IMG/VR virus record: IMGVR_UViG_3300036857_000074
Location: 1-52,049 of that record
Length of the DNA stretch: 52,049 nt
DNA from: a virus
Direction: 5' to 3' (one strand)
Below, one piece after another: positions 32,600-39,731 of the stretch. The notes below the pieces were generated by a model, which searched no databases, was not told the DNA's origin, and saw only the letters and a program-made list of their open reading frames with translations. The position numbers and the translations under genes are program-made. The first letter of the stretch is position 1; every line of letters begins with the position of its first letter.

Positions 32600-32694
32600 C
32601 TCTCTGGCACGCTCTGCCAGTTCGTCATTGTAGTCTGTACCCTAGTGTGGGTGGGTCCCGCCTCACCCAGAGACGGGACCCTAGCGCGTTTCGC
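32600..32694 (-). promoter_or_regulatory. Composite repeat element 5 with 8-bp hairpin
   Basis: The gap holds GGGTCCCG and CGGGACCC (32653-32681, 13-base loop), a terminator-like stem. Downstream in the minus direction are ACTAGGGTACAGAC (32633-32646) and CTGGCAGAG (32612-32620), the two halves of the recurring composite element. TACAAT at about 32624-32629 could be a -10 box. Termination of one transcript and start of another is plausible. Confidence 0.5.
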
Positions 32695-32838
32695 CTATTC
32701 GGGCTCGCGAGCCTCTAGCTCGTTGCCCACCCGGCGGAGAACTTCATCCTGCCACGCCCGCCGGGTCTGCGGCGTCCAGTTGTCGTAATCGCCAGCCTCA
32801 TCGATCAGGTCCGCGATCTGGTCGATCAGCTCATCCAT
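32695..32838 (-). CDS. Small acidic helical protein
   Basis: A 47-residue protein: MDELIDQIADLIDEAGDYDN, TRRAWQDEVLRRVGNELEAR. ATG 32838 overlaps the preceding gene's stop by eight bases. An amphipathic helical pair is likely. Function unknown. Confidence 0.55.
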   Translation of the reverse strand: MDELIDQIADLIDEAGDYDNWTPQTRRAWQDEVLRRVGNELEAREPE

Positions 32839-33214
32839 CCTGGCCCTCCTTCCGGAGTCGAGCCGCCGCCACCCGCTGCTCCTGAGCACGCAACTCGCGA
32901 GCCCGCTGCTCCGGCGTCATCTTGACGCCCAAGATGCCGGCAATCTCCTCCATCGCGGAGGTCTCACCCGCCTTGACGCGAGCGATGCGTGCCTCCGCGT
33001 CCGTCTGGGCGATCATCTCGTCAGCGTCCCGGCGGATCAACTCCGCCCGGAGGCTCTTGATGGGGAACTGGCCCAGCCCCTCGATCCGGACCTGCCCAGC
33101 CAGCGGGAACTCCGGTGACGGCTCCGGGTCCGGTCCCGGCCGTGAGGCCAGGACGTTCCGGAGGAGGCTGGTGTCCATCTCCTTGATCTGCTGTCGCTTC
33201 TTGTTGTTCATCAT
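32831..33214 (-). CDS. Hypothetical helical protein
   Basis: A 127-residue protein with a basic start (MMNNKKRQQIKEMDTSLLRN), a PGPDPEPSPEFPLAG linker and a coiled-coil C-terminus (ADEMIAQTDAEARIARVKAG; RARELRAQEQRVAAARLRKE). ATG 33214 overlaps the preceding stop (ATGATGA context). No family recognised. Confidence 0.57.
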   Translation of the reverse strand: MMNNKKRQQIKEMDTSLLRNVLASRPGPDPEPSPEFPLAGQVRIEGLGQFPIKSLRAELIRRDADEMIAQTDAEARIARVKAGETSAMEEIAGILGVKMTPEQRARELRAQEQRVAAARLRKEGQDG

Positions 33215-33408
33215 CGCTCCTCTGCTGCGTTGTCGATTAGGTCCTGGGCCAGCTGTTCCGTCCACCGGCGGATACGCCGTGCGCGATACCGGTCAACACC
33301 GTACATCGCGCCTTGGGGCTTCCACCCCCTGTGCTGGGCCAGATAGGCGAGATATGCCCTGAAGTAGCGCAACTCGCCCGGGCTCATTTTCATGTTGCTC
33401 CTGTCCAT
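33211..33408 (-). CDS. Small basic protein
   Basis: A 65-residue basic protein, Arg/Tyr-rich: KMSPGELRYFRAYLAYLAQH, GVDRYRARRIRRWTEQLAQD. Probably helical and nucleic-acid binding. Three ATGs (33408, 33393, 33387) are possible; the first follows AAGGAG and the stop of the 27-codon ORF upstream. Confidence 0.58.
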   Translation of the reverse strand: MDRSNMKMSPGELRYFRAYLAYLAQHRGWKPQGAMYGVDRYRARRIRRWTEQLAQDLIDNAAEER

Positions 33409-33412
33409 CTTC

Positions 33413-33496
33413 TCACTGCTCCTTGTTCCACCGCGTCTCCGCGGCGTGTGTTTGGTGTTTGATGTGCGGCTCCCAGTTGGAGGACCATGGACTCAT
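33413..33496 (-). CDS. 27-codon ORF coupled to helicase stop
   Basis: A very short ORF that fills the gap after the helicase: ATG 33496 overlaps the helicase TGA (ATGA), and its own TGA lies just before the next gene. It reads MSPWSSNWEPHIKHQTHAAE and ends TRWNKEQ. The last bases, AACAAGGAGCAGTGAGA, are identical to a stretch before the DUF6011 gene and supply the ribosome site of the following gene, so it may act mainly as a coupling leader. Confidence 0.48.
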   Translation of the reverse strand: MSPWSSNWEPHIKHQTHAAETRWNKEQ

Positions 33497-35316
33497 CGAG
33501 CCTTGGCCTTCATCATCTCGCGAATCTTGAGAATGGCCTCGTTGTTGATCTGCTTACCCTGGGTGATCTCGTGAATGTAGTCCTGGATGCTGTCCTCCGT
33601 CCGGTAGTACAGGACGTTCAGGCTCGTGGTCCGGTTCCTCATCCCGCGGTCCTCCAGCTGCTCCTGATCGTCCGGGTTCCACGTCTCATCGAGAATGTGG
33701 ATGGAACCGGTCATCCCCAGGTTGAGGCCAACGCCGCCCGTCTGGGTGGTCATCACGAGCGTGCGAGCCTCGTCCGTCTGCTCCTTGTACCAGTCCAGCA
33801 CGGCGTTGCGCCGGGCTCCGGTCACGGAGCCGTCGAGCCGCCGGACCGCGAGCCCCTGCTTGACCAGAGCCCGCTCGACCATCTCGACCATCCGCTGGCT
33901 CTCGCTCGCGACGATGGCCTTGGCCCCGGGCTCCGGGTCCTCCGCCCGAACACCGTACGTGTCCAGACGATCAACGAGAATGGGCAGCTTGCCGGAGTCC
34001 TCTGTCGGGGTGACGGTCCCGTCCTCCGCGACCTCGCACTTGGCGTTGGCTAGCTGCTTCAGCCGGGCGAACTCCGCGAGGACGCCGTCAGCAGCGATCA
34101 CGCCGCCGTCAACCACGACCTCCGCCGCCCGCTCAAACCGCTCGTACACCTTCCGCTGGCTGGCGGTCATCGGCGTCGGAACGTTGATGATCACCTTGGG
34201 CGGGAGCCCCGGGAGAGCCGTTGCGCGGTCCCGGCGGATCATGTGGGAGCGGTGCGCCGCCCAGAATGCCTCCTCGCGGCCGGGCATCAGCTTGCCAATT
34301 CCGGTCCCTGCTCCCGGGTCAACGGGTCCCGTCCCGTCCGCGTTCATGAGCCACTTCTGCGCCCACTTCCACTTGCCAGGGTACTTCTCCGGCTCGATGA
34401 AGTGGAGCACACCCCAGAGGCGAACCGGCTTGCCTCCCATCGGCGTCCCGCTCAGCGCGTACTTCCGGCTGGCATTCCGGCCCAGCGCATCGACGCCGCG
34501 GGCGAACAGGGTGTTGCGGTCCGCGCCCAGCCCGTACTTGTGGAACTCGTCTAGGGTCAGAGACGCCCACTGGACATCGAACAGGCGAGCCTGCTCCGCG
34601 TCCTTGGCGGTGTACTCGCGACCCTTGTGATCCCGCGAGAGGACCCGGAGCCCGTTGTCGGCGTCCCGCGCTACCCGCACCATCTCCGGGTTCACGATCA
34701 GCCAGACATCCTGCTCGCCCGCCGCGATGGTCGCGAGAGCATCAGTGACTGCCTGCTTCCGCTCCTTGACGGACTCGCCCCAAAACACCTGAGCGTGGGG
34801 AGCGTGAACCGCCAACTCGTCCGCCCACGGGTCCTTGTGGAGCGTGATCGGAGCCACGACCAGGTTCGGACCAGTCAGCCCGGACTCCTGGACCGCGTAG
34901 ATGACCTCCACCGTCTTGCCGACGCCGGGCTGGTTGGCGTTCAGCACGTTCTTGATCGCCATCATCGCCACGTCCGCCCGCTGGTACGGCCGGAGCCACG
35001 CCGCGGCGTCCCCGTTGATCCGCGAGAGGCTGGCGTCGTCCGCGTCCGCGACGACACCCAGCCGCCGCTCCGTCTTGACCTGCTCGCGACCCCAGGCCTT
35101 GAGCGCGTCTCCAAGGACCAGGCCGGGACCGAACGTGTCCCGGAGAGCCCGGCCGGAGTCGAGGTCAAGCGGGACCGTCCAGAACGGTCCGCCGTCCTCC
35201 CGCGGGACGAACTTGCGCCCCTGGATCGCCTTGACGCCTTCAACCGCGTCTGGGCTGTACTTGAAGTGAACGTTGATCCGGTTGCCCTTCTCGTTGATCT
35301 CTGCGAATGCGCGCAT
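33493..35316 (-). CDS. SNF2-family DNA helicase/translocase
   Basis: About 607 residues. The N-terminus (NVHFKYSPDAVEGVKAIQGR, WTVPLDLDSG) resembles the HARP-type annealing-helicase module. Helicase motifs: LRPYQRADVAMM (Q/I region), NQPGVGKTVEV (Walker A), NLVVAPITL (Ia), LTLDEFHKY (DExH box II), ALSGTPMGGK (III), IVASESQRMVEMVERAL (IV), LVMTTQTGGVGLNLG (V) and ETWNPDDQEQLEDRGMR (VI). ATG 35316 has GAGG upstream; GTG 35328 overlapping the prior stop is the alternative. It likely remodels forks or displaces proteins during replication. Confidence 0.9.
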   Translation of the reverse strand: MRAFAEINEKGNRINVHFKYSPDAVEGVKAIQGRKFVPREDGGPFWTVPLDLDSGRALRDTFGPGLVLGDALKAWGREQVKTERRLGVVADADDASLSRINGDAAAWLRPYQRADVAMMAIKNVLNANQPGVGKTVEVIYAVQESGLTGPNLVVAPITLHKDPWADELAVHAPHAQVFWGESVKERKQAVTDALATIAAGEQDVWLIVNPEMVRVARDADNGLRVLSRDHKGREYTAKDAEQARLFDVQWASLTLDEFHKYGLGADRNTLFARGVDALGRNASRKYALSGTPMGGKPVRLWGVLHFIEPEKYPGKWKWAQKWLMNADGTGPVDPGAGTGIGKLMPGREEAFWAAHRSHMIRRDRATALPGLPPKVIINVPTPMTASQRKVYERFERAAEVVVDGGVIAADGVLAEFARLKQLANAKCEVAEDGTVTPTEDSGKLPILVDRLDTYGVRAEDPEPGAKAIVASESQRMVEMVERALVKQGLAVRRLDGSVTGARRNAVLDWYKEQTDEARTLVMTTQTGGVGLNLGMTGSIHILDETWNPDDQEQLEDRGMRNRTTSLNVLYYRTEDSIQDYIHEITQGKQINNEAILKIREMMKAKAR

Positions 35317-35324
35317 CGTCATCC

Positions 35325-35687
35325 TCACAGTCCGATGAAGTGGCGCTCAGTGCCCCACTTGGAGTTCAGGTTGGTCAGGAACGCCCGGCCGTCCTCGTCC
35401 CGCCGGACGCTACCGGCGGACCGGGTGGACCGCTCGCCGCCGTGGGTGCCCACAACGGTCAGCCACGCCTCCTCGCCCGCGTCGAGCAGGAGGGCGACAT
35501 AGAACTGGCCCAGCGTCTCCGTCCCGCGTAGCGTGGCGTCCGGACTCCGCCGGTACCGGTACGCAGCCAACGCCGCCTCGCCCGGCTCCGCGTACGAGCC
35601 GAACATCTCATCGAACGTCAGCACCAGATCGGGCTCCGTCTTGTGGAACGTCCCGATCCTCACTTCAATCTCGTATGGACCCTTCAT
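35325..35687 (-). CDS. Hypothetical protein, first gene after promoter A
   Basis: A 120-residue beta-rich protein: MKGPYEIEVRIGTFHKTEPD, LVLTFDEMFGSYAEPGEAAL, YVALLLDAGEEAWLTVVGTH, FLTNLNSKWGTERHFIGL. ATG 35687 follows AAAGGAG. The frame remains open upstream through the promoter repeat, but the ribosome site marks this start. It is the first gene downstream of promoter A. Function unknown. Confidence 0.58.
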   Translation of the reverse strand: MKGPYEIEVRIGTFHKTEPDLVLTFDEMFGSYAEPGEAALAAYRYRRSPDATLRGTETLGQFYVALLLDAGEEAWLTVVGTHGGERSTRSAGSVRRDEDGRAFLTNLNSKWGTERHFIGL

Positions 35688-36015
35688 CTGCTTCTCCTTT
35701 GGTAGTCTGGGGTTCGCGCCCAGCCGCGTCCTTCGCACTACGTGCGAGTATACCCGACGGCTCACCAAAGGTTACGCTCCGGCGTCCGACAGCCAACAAC
35801 TCCCGGACCCGCTCGATGGAGGCCACGACCTCGCACTCAAGCACATCGTCCACGAACGCACGGACCAGGATCACGCCCTTGCCGCCAGGCGAGTACTGGA
35901 TGAGCCGGTGAGGGTGGATGTTGAACTCCCGCCCGTTCTCGCCGCGCTGACGTAGCTCGACGCCTAGCCGCTCCGCGTCCCGGTCGAGCCGGGCGATGGT
36001 CTCATTCAAGGCCAC
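35665..36015 (-). CDS. Hypothetical protein overlapping promoter A
   Basis: About 116 residues from GTG 36015: ALNETIARLDRDAERLGVEL, NIHPHRLIQYSPGGKGVILV, AFVDDVLECEVVASIERVRE. The final about 35 residues are encoded across the 47-bp promoter repeat, so the 3' end of this gene and the promoter of the next transcript share DNA. The GTG overlaps the preceding gene's stop. No family recognised. Confidence 0.55.
   Translation of the reverse strand: MALNETIARLDRDAERLGVELRQRGENGREFNIHPHRLIQYSPGGKGVILVRAFVDDVLECEVVASIERVRELLAVGRRSVTFGEPSGILARSAKDAAGREPQTTKGEADEGSIRD
35731..35777 (-). promoter_or_regulatory. Early promoter A with dyad
   Basis: Minus-strand GTAACC (35770-35775), 17 bases, then TATACT (35747-35752). 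A perfect 6-bp dyad, TCGCAC-GTA-GTGCGA (35733-35747), starts at the last base of the -10 box. All 47 bases are identical to promoter B at 38513-38559, and box sequences and spacing match promoter C at about 41104-41146. It would drive the gene at 35687 and the helicase. Confidence 0.72.
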
Positions 36016-36199
36016 GGTGGACCACCTTCCATCCCCGCTCATTCTGCTTGATCCGCCCCTCCTGACGGAGAGCAGACATCGCCAGCCAGGCATCGCCCGG
36101 GGTGTAGCCGATCCGCTTGGACGCCTCGATCCAGGTGATGCCCGGCTCCTCGCTGATGACCTCGTACAGCTGCTCCTTGATCTCCTGTAGCTCCATCAC
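36002..36199 (-). CDS. Small winged-helix-like protein
   Basis: A 65-residue protein: MMELQEIKEQLYEVISEEPG, ITWIEASKRIGYTPGDAWLA, ALRQEGRIKQNERGWKVVHR. The helix-turn-helix followed by R.....GW.V wing is typical of short winged-helix DNA-binding domains. ATG 36199 overlaps the preceding stop by four bases. Possibly an early regulator. Confidence 0.64.
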   Translation of the reverse strand: MMELQEIKEQLYEVISEEPGITWIEASKRIGYTPGDAWLAMSALRQEGRIKQNERGWKVVHRGLE

Positions 36200-36489
36200 C
36201 GTTCACTCCTCGCCTGACCAGTCGGATACTCCGGGAGACGCCACCAGTGCGGGCTCCCTAGCTGCTTCCACTTGACGTCCTCGATGACCACGCCCGTCCG
36301 CGGCTCGCGACCTCGCCCGCGGAGCCGCATCCGGATGTGCGCCGGGAACTTCCGCGGCCGGTCCACGTAGAACATCGGCTGTCCGTTCTCGATCCACACC
36401 AACCGTCCGCCTGCTTGGACTTGGCAGCTGGGAGGGTACGGTGACCGGGAGCGCAGTGGCTTATCGGTTGGGTGGTGCTTGGCCTTCAT
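36196..36489 (-). CDS. Small basic protein
   Basis: A 97-residue basic, Pro/Arg-rich protein: MKAKHHPTDKPLRSRSPYPP, QAGGRLVWIENGQPMFYVDR, HIRMRLRGRGREPRTGVVIE. ATG 36489 follows GAGGAG and overlaps the preceding TGA. A longer frame upstream is an alternate reading. Function unknown. Confidence 0.57.
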   Translation of the reverse strand: MKAKHHPTDKPLRSRSPYPPSCQVQAGGRLVWIENGQPMFYVDRPRKFPAHIRMRLRGRGREPRTGVVIEDVKWKQLGSPHWWRLPEYPTGQARSER

Positions 36490-36728
36490 CGTAGCTCCTC
36501 TGGGATGGTCGCCGCCTTGAAGCAGTAAGTACACGGCCGGGTCCGGTACCCGCCGACCGGCCACGACCGGTCCACAAGGGCGGAGTGGCCGCAGTCCCGG
36601 CGGGGACAGGTGATCTTCCAACCACCAGCTACCCGCTCCGCCGCCCAAAAGGGAAGCACCCACTTGGAGGAGGAGGGGACGCTTCCCACGTCCCCACCAC
36701 TCCGACTGATTCTCTGTGTCTCTCGCAT
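36486..36728 (-). CDS. Small zinc-ribbon-like protein
   Basis: An 80-residue protein with ITCPRRDCGHSALVDRSW and TRPCTYCFKA, two cysteine pairs forming a probable zinc ribbon. N-terminal part is Ser/Gly-rich. ATG 36728; its upstream region carries composite element 6. Function unknown. Confidence 0.62.
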   Translation of the reverse strand: MRETQRISRSGGDVGSVPSSSKWVLPFWAAERVAGGWKITCPRRDCGHSALVDRSWPVGGYRTRPCTYCFKAATIPEELR

Positions 36729-36744
36729 GATCGGCTCCTATGCG

Positions 36745-36767
36745 CTGTACCCTAGCCCAAGGGCTAG
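36745..36767 (-). repeat. Composite repeat element 6 with dyad
   Basis: Minus-strand CTAGCCCTTGGGCTAG, a 7-bp dyad with a TT centre, overlaps GCTAGGGTACAG (36745-36756). The CTAGGGTACAG word is shared with 32635-32645 and, on the other strand, 39905-39915. It lies between the DUF2786 gene end and the next start. Confidence 0.45.
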
Positions 36768-37798
36768 CGGTCCAACTCCTTCCTGCCACCGAGACGCTCA
36801 GACGGCTTGTTGGACAGGTTCGCCCGGTCCGCCGCCGCCCGGCCGTGGTTCGCCGCCTCGTACGAGAAGGCACGCTCACGGGACAGAGCCTTGGACCGCT
36901 TCTTGCCCTTGACGGGCTCCGGAGCGGGCCACATCTCCTCGTACAAGCTCAGCGCGTTCTGGTAGATGTCGCGGAGGACGAGAGCGGTGGAGCCGGTCGA
37001 GCCGCCTCCCTGCTCGCGGCGCATCCCGCGCAGCCGCTCCTCGATCCGGTCCGCGAACCCCTCGCTGTAGCTCCGCTGGTAGACCTGCGGCTGAACGTAG
37101 TTCCGCGGGAGCCCGTGGGCCTTGACGTACGCCCGGTTCAGGTTCGCCAGGTTGTTCTTGACGCCGGTCCAGTAGTCCTCCGGGAGCCGGTCGAACGGCG
37201 TGTCCAGCGTGATCGGCTCCCGCTCGCCCGTCTGGTAGTTCCAGACGCCTCGCTCCGCCAGCTTCCCGCGGAGCAGCTTGACCTGACCGATGGCCCACAT
37301 CTGACGGGTGATCTCCTTCCAGCCCATCCCGGCCATCCTCATCCGGTACACGTTCTCGCCGGGCTCGCGGCCGGACTCCGCCTTGGGGTACAGGTTCTTG
37401 GACATCTCCAGCATCAGGCTCGTGAACAGCATGTCGAACCAGTCCAGATCGGACGAGAGCCCGATCACCGGGATGCGCCTGTAGTCCCCGTTGGACCCGT
37501 GTCCGCGGAGAGCCACCACACAGCGGGCGTGGCGAGCAACGTCCCCGAACATCCACCACAGGGCGGTGTGCTGGGCGTGCTGGTACCACCAGCTGAAGTC
37601 AAAGTACCTGACCTCTGGCTTGGGCCGCTCCGTCGAGCCCTTCTGGGCGTCCTCGACCATCCACTGCTCGATGGCGTACGCCGCCATCAGTTCGTCCGCC
37701 TTGGCGCGGAAGGAGTCCGCCTCGCCCTGGAACTCCGTTGAGTCCGCCTTGGCGATCAACGCCCGGACCCGCTCCAACATCTTCTCTTGCTTGCTCAT
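36764..37798 (-). CDS. DUF2786 domain protein
   Basis: A 344-residue protein. The N-terminus KMLERVRALIAKADSTEFQG and EADSFRAKADELMAAYAIEQ is the DUF2786 signature (lets in ALLAKAEST....EA..A..KA..LM..Y.I). The middle FDFSWWYQHAQHTALWWMFG and IPVIGLSSDLDWFDMLFTSL resembles the companion DUF7168-type region. Such proteins occur widely in actinophages and their hosts; molecular function is unknown. ATG 37798. Confidence 0.82.
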   Translation of the reverse strand: MSKQEKMLERVRALIAKADSTEFQGEADSFRAKADELMAAYAIEQWMVEDAQKGSTERPKPEVRYFDFSWWYQHAQHTALWWMFGDVARHARCVVALRGHGSNGDYRRIPVIGLSSDLDWFDMLFTSLMLEMSKNLYPKAESGREPGENVYRMRMAGMGWKEITRQMWAIGQVKLLRGKLAERGVWNYQTGEREPITLDTPFDRLPEDYWTGVKNNLANLNRAYVKAHGLPRNYVQPQVYQRSYSEGFADRIEERLRGMRREQGGGSTGSTALVLRDIYQNALSLYEEMWPAPEPVKGKKRSKALSRERAFSYEAANHGRAAADRANLSNKPSERLGGRKELDR

Positions 37799-37828
37799 GG
37801 TTCTGAATCTCCGTTCAGTCGGTGTTGT

Positions 37829-38461
37829 CTAGTGGAATCGCCGGGCGCAGACGGGACCGATCCCGCGAGCCCTGCTCTCGTCATTCGTCAGTCCGCGGCC
37901 GCAGATACCGCACCGGCCGTACTCGTGGCCAAACAGGCTAGCCGCCGCCTCCGGGTCCGCCGCGATCAAGGTCAGCACCGCCAGCTGGAGCGGGAAGCTG
38001 ATCTTGTACTTGTCGTCGCTGACGTACATCCGGATGTTCCAGCCGCCGCGGTCCCCGATCCACAACTGAAAGAACGTCGTGTCGTTGGTGAACGCCTCGC
38101 CCGGCGTCTCGACGCCGTACGAGCCCGCGTACACCTTCCGGCCGTCCGGGAGGACGAGGACGCCGGTGCGCTTGCGACCCTTGTCCGTCTCCTGCTCCTC
38201 GTACTGGACCTGGGGGCGGTCCTGCTCGTTGGCCAGCCCCGCCTTCCGCGGGAGGCTCTTGAGGAAGTCAATGACCTCGCTCGCCTTGGGGATCGTGAAC
38301 TCGCCGCGATCCATCAACTCCGCGACCCGGGAGTCAAACGCCTCCCGGCGGGCGGGAGTCATCTCCTTCTGCTCCAGCAGGCTCGTGATGAACGCCAGCT
38401 GCTTGTCGGTAGCTCCGCCGTGGTCGGTGAACTCCGCGGGGACTTCGCTTCTCTGTACCAT
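37829..38461 (-). CDS. DUF6011-like protein
   Basis: A 210-residue protein. N-terminal ATDKQLAFITSLLEQKEMTP and ASEVIDFLKSLPRK form a helical module seen in phage proteins; the C-terminus GRCGICGRGLTNDESRARGI followed by GPVCARR is the DUF6011 zinc motif (CxxC...GIGP.C). ATG 38461 sits just after a 7-codon leader ORF whose ribosome site it shares. Widespread in actinophage early regions, function unknown. Confidence 0.8.
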   Translation of the reverse strand: MVQRSEVPAEFTDHGGATDKQLAFITSLLEQKEMTPARREAFDSRVAELMDRGEFTIPKASEVIDFLKSLPRKAGLANEQDRPQVQYEEQETDKGRKRTGVLVLPDGRKVYAGSYGVETPGEAFTNDTTFFQLWIGDRGGWNIRMYVSDDKYKISFPLQLAVLTLIAADPEAAASLFGHEYGRCGICGRGLTNDESRARGIGPVCARRFH

Positions 38462-38462
38462 C

Positions 38463-38486
38463 TCACTGCTCCTTGTTTCTCGTCAT
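38463..38486 (-). other. 7-codon leader ORF before DUF6011 gene
   Basis: ATG 38486 to TGA 38463 encodes MTRNKEQ. Its end includes AAGGAG, the ribosome site of the downstream gene, and its TGA lies one base from that ATG. The 17-base end AACAAGGAGCAGTGAGA is identical before the gene at 33408. It may couple translation or control it; expression is inferred. Confidence 0.35.
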
Positions 38487-38512
38487 TCCCGGGTTCCGGC
38501 CGGGTCCGGCTG

Positions 38513-38559
38513 CTTCGCACTACGTGCGAGTATACCCGACGGCTCACCAAAGGTTACGC
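38513..38559 (-). promoter_or_regulatory. Early promoter B with dyad
   Basis: An exact 47-bp copy of promoter A: GTAACC (38552-38557), 17-base spacer, TATACT (38529-38534), dyad TCGCAC-GTA-GTGCGA (38515-38529). Downstream, CCGGACCCGGCCGGAACCCG (within 38487-38509) is shared with promoter C. It drives the DUF6011 and following genes. Confidence 0.75.
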
Positions 38560-38570
38560 CGCCGGGTATC

Positions 38571-38822
38571 TCACAGAGCGATCAAGTCATCCGCCGCTAC
38601 GGTCCGAATGCCTCCGTGGCGAGCGATGAACTGGACCAACGTACGCTCGCGGAACCCCTGGCCATCGGAGGTCGGACCGGCTGGGAGCCATTTGGTGAGC
38701 TTGACCACCAGGTGGTCCTGCTCGATGGTCCGGCTCCCGTCGCCGCCGTTCCTCCGCGGGAGGCGAGTGATCTGGTGTACTCGCCTCCCAGCCAGGAGTT
38801 CCGCTCGCTGTTCAAACGTCAG
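38571..38822 (-). CDS. 83-residue protein with apparent CTG start
   Basis: This frame reads like a genuine protein but has no ATG/GTG/TTG at its head: TFEQRAELLAGRRVHQITRL, IEQDHLVVKLTKWLPAGPTS, RERTLVQFIARHGGIRTVAA, DDLIAL. The first plausible start is CTG at 38822, which overlaps the preceding TGA as CTGA, exactly like the ATGA junctions used elsewhere here. An internal GTG (in HLVVK) could give a shorter product. It ends just before promoter B. Alternatives are a -1/+1 shift from the preceding gene. Function unknown. Confidence 0.55.
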   Translation of the reverse strand: MTFEQRAELLAGRRVHQITRLPRRNGGDGSRTIEQDHLVVKLTKWLPAGPTSDGQGFRERTLVQFIARHGGIRTVAADDLIAL

Positions 38823-39367
38823 CCCGTCTGCGAAGGGTTTGCCTTGGCACCGCGCTTGACCTTGGACCCGCCGGACTTCTTGGTGGTGGTCTTGGTCTGC
38901 GCACCCTCCGGCTTGTCGGCCGCGGACTCCGCCGTCTTGGTCGCCGCCTTGCGACCGCCGCCGGACGGAGCAGCGTCACCGACAATCTCGCGTAGCTCCG
39001 GCTCCGGCTTGCCGGTCATCAGGGCGAGCATGTACCAAGCGGTGCCCTCACTCCGCTCCTTGACGAGCCGGTTCTTGAGCTTGGCCCCGGTGAGCCCGCT
39101 GATGTCCTCGTACTCCAGCTCATCGCCCTTGGAGTTGTACCCGGCTCGTGCCAGAGCCTCCCGGAGCGGGACGTCACTGGACACGCCGTACTCCTTCTTG
39201 AGAGCCTGCATGGTCGAGCCGCCCTGACGCTTGGCCCTGATCTCCTCGACGATGGAGTCCCAGTCCGCCGCGGTCCGGCGTCCGTTGGACGCCGCCTTGG
39301 TGGTGGACTTCTTGGTGGTGGTTGTCTTCTCCGCCTTGGCGGACTTGCTGCGTGTGACCTTGGCCAT
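38819..39367 (-). CDS. Nested shorter product: basic HTH/nucleoid-like protein
   Basis: AAGAAGGAGG lies six bases before ATG 39367, one of the best ribosome sites in the window, inside the longer frame. Starting here gives 182 residues: a basic tail-like N-terminus, a central helical DNA-binding-like region and a basic C-terminus, the architecture of small nucleoid-associated proteins. No stop separates it from the upstream module, so the longer form is a fusion in frame. Confidence 0.5.
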   Translation of the reverse strand: MAKVTRSKSAKAEKTTTTKKSTTKAASNGRRTAADWDSIVEEIRAKRQGGSTMQALKKEYGVSSDVPLREALARAGYNSKGDELEYEDISGLTGAKLKNRLVKERSEGTAWYMLALMTGKPEPELREIVGDAAPSGGGRKAATKTAESAADKPEGAQTKTTTKKSGGSKVKRGAKANPSQTG

Positions 39368-39718
39368 GGTGGCCTCCTTCTTGGTTGTGTTGGTTGTGTC
39401 CTGCTCGCGGAGACGGCTCGCGTACGTCCTCGCCTTCTCCGCCGTACGAGCGCACGACCGTGCGCCCGCGTAGTTGGGCCCACCGTCGAGCCCGCCGCCC
39501 TCGCTGTTCCCGATGGTCATCGCATCGAGCCACTCAGCGAGGTCCTCAAGCGACAGGGCGGTCAAGTAGACCGTCCCGCCGCCGGAGCCGACCCGGTGTA
39601 GCTCGCCCACGAGTTGCGGGCTGTACCCGGAGTCCACGTTGGGATTGCTGATGTCGCTCCCGGACGCCTCGCCCGCGATGAAGCGGGTGATCTTGAACGG
39701 AAGCTTCGCCACGATCAT
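38819..39718 (-). CDS. Lys/Thr-rich DNA-binding-like protein with N-terminal extension
   Basis: A 299-residue frame from ATG 39718 (GGGAGG upstream). Residues 1-115 form a separate folded part (VAKLPFKITRFIAGEASGSD, TVYLTALSLEDLAEWLDAMT). Residues about 118-299 start with a basic histone-like stretch (MAKVTRSKSAKAEKTTTTKK), contain ADWDSIVEEIRAKRQGGSTM and MQALKKEYGVSSDVPLREAL, an HTH-like unit, and end in another Lys/Thr tail. A strong ribosome site and ATG at 39367 lie inside in frame, so two products are likely. Probably binds and organises DNA or regulates transcription. Confidence 0.66.
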   Translation of the reverse strand: MIVAKLPFKITRFIAGEASGSDISNPNVDSGYSPQLVGELHRVGSGGGTVYLTALSLEDLAEWLDAMTIGNSEGGGLDGGPNYAGARSCARTAEKARTYASRLREQDTTNTTKKEATMAKVTRSKSAKAEKTTTTKKSTTKAASNGRRTAADWDSIVEEIRAKRQGGSTMQALKKEYGVSSDVPLREALARAGYNSKGDELEYEDISGLTGAKLKNRLVKERSEGTAWYMLALMTGKPEPELREIVGDAAPSGGGRKAATKTAESAADKPEGAQTKTTTKKSGGSKVKRGAKANPSQTG

Positions 39719-39731
39719 CGGTCCTCCCAGC

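Noticed and set aside
33493-35328. Restriction-modification or retron-like defence system around the helicase
   Set aside because: The SNF2-type helicase has no methyltransferase, nuclease or reverse transcriptase partner nearby.
35325-35768. Longer start for the gene after promoter A, beginning within the promoter repeat
   Set aside because: The same frame start (MVSRRVYSHVV) appears at promoter B where it leads nowhere, so it is an accident of the repeat; a good ribosome site marks 35687.
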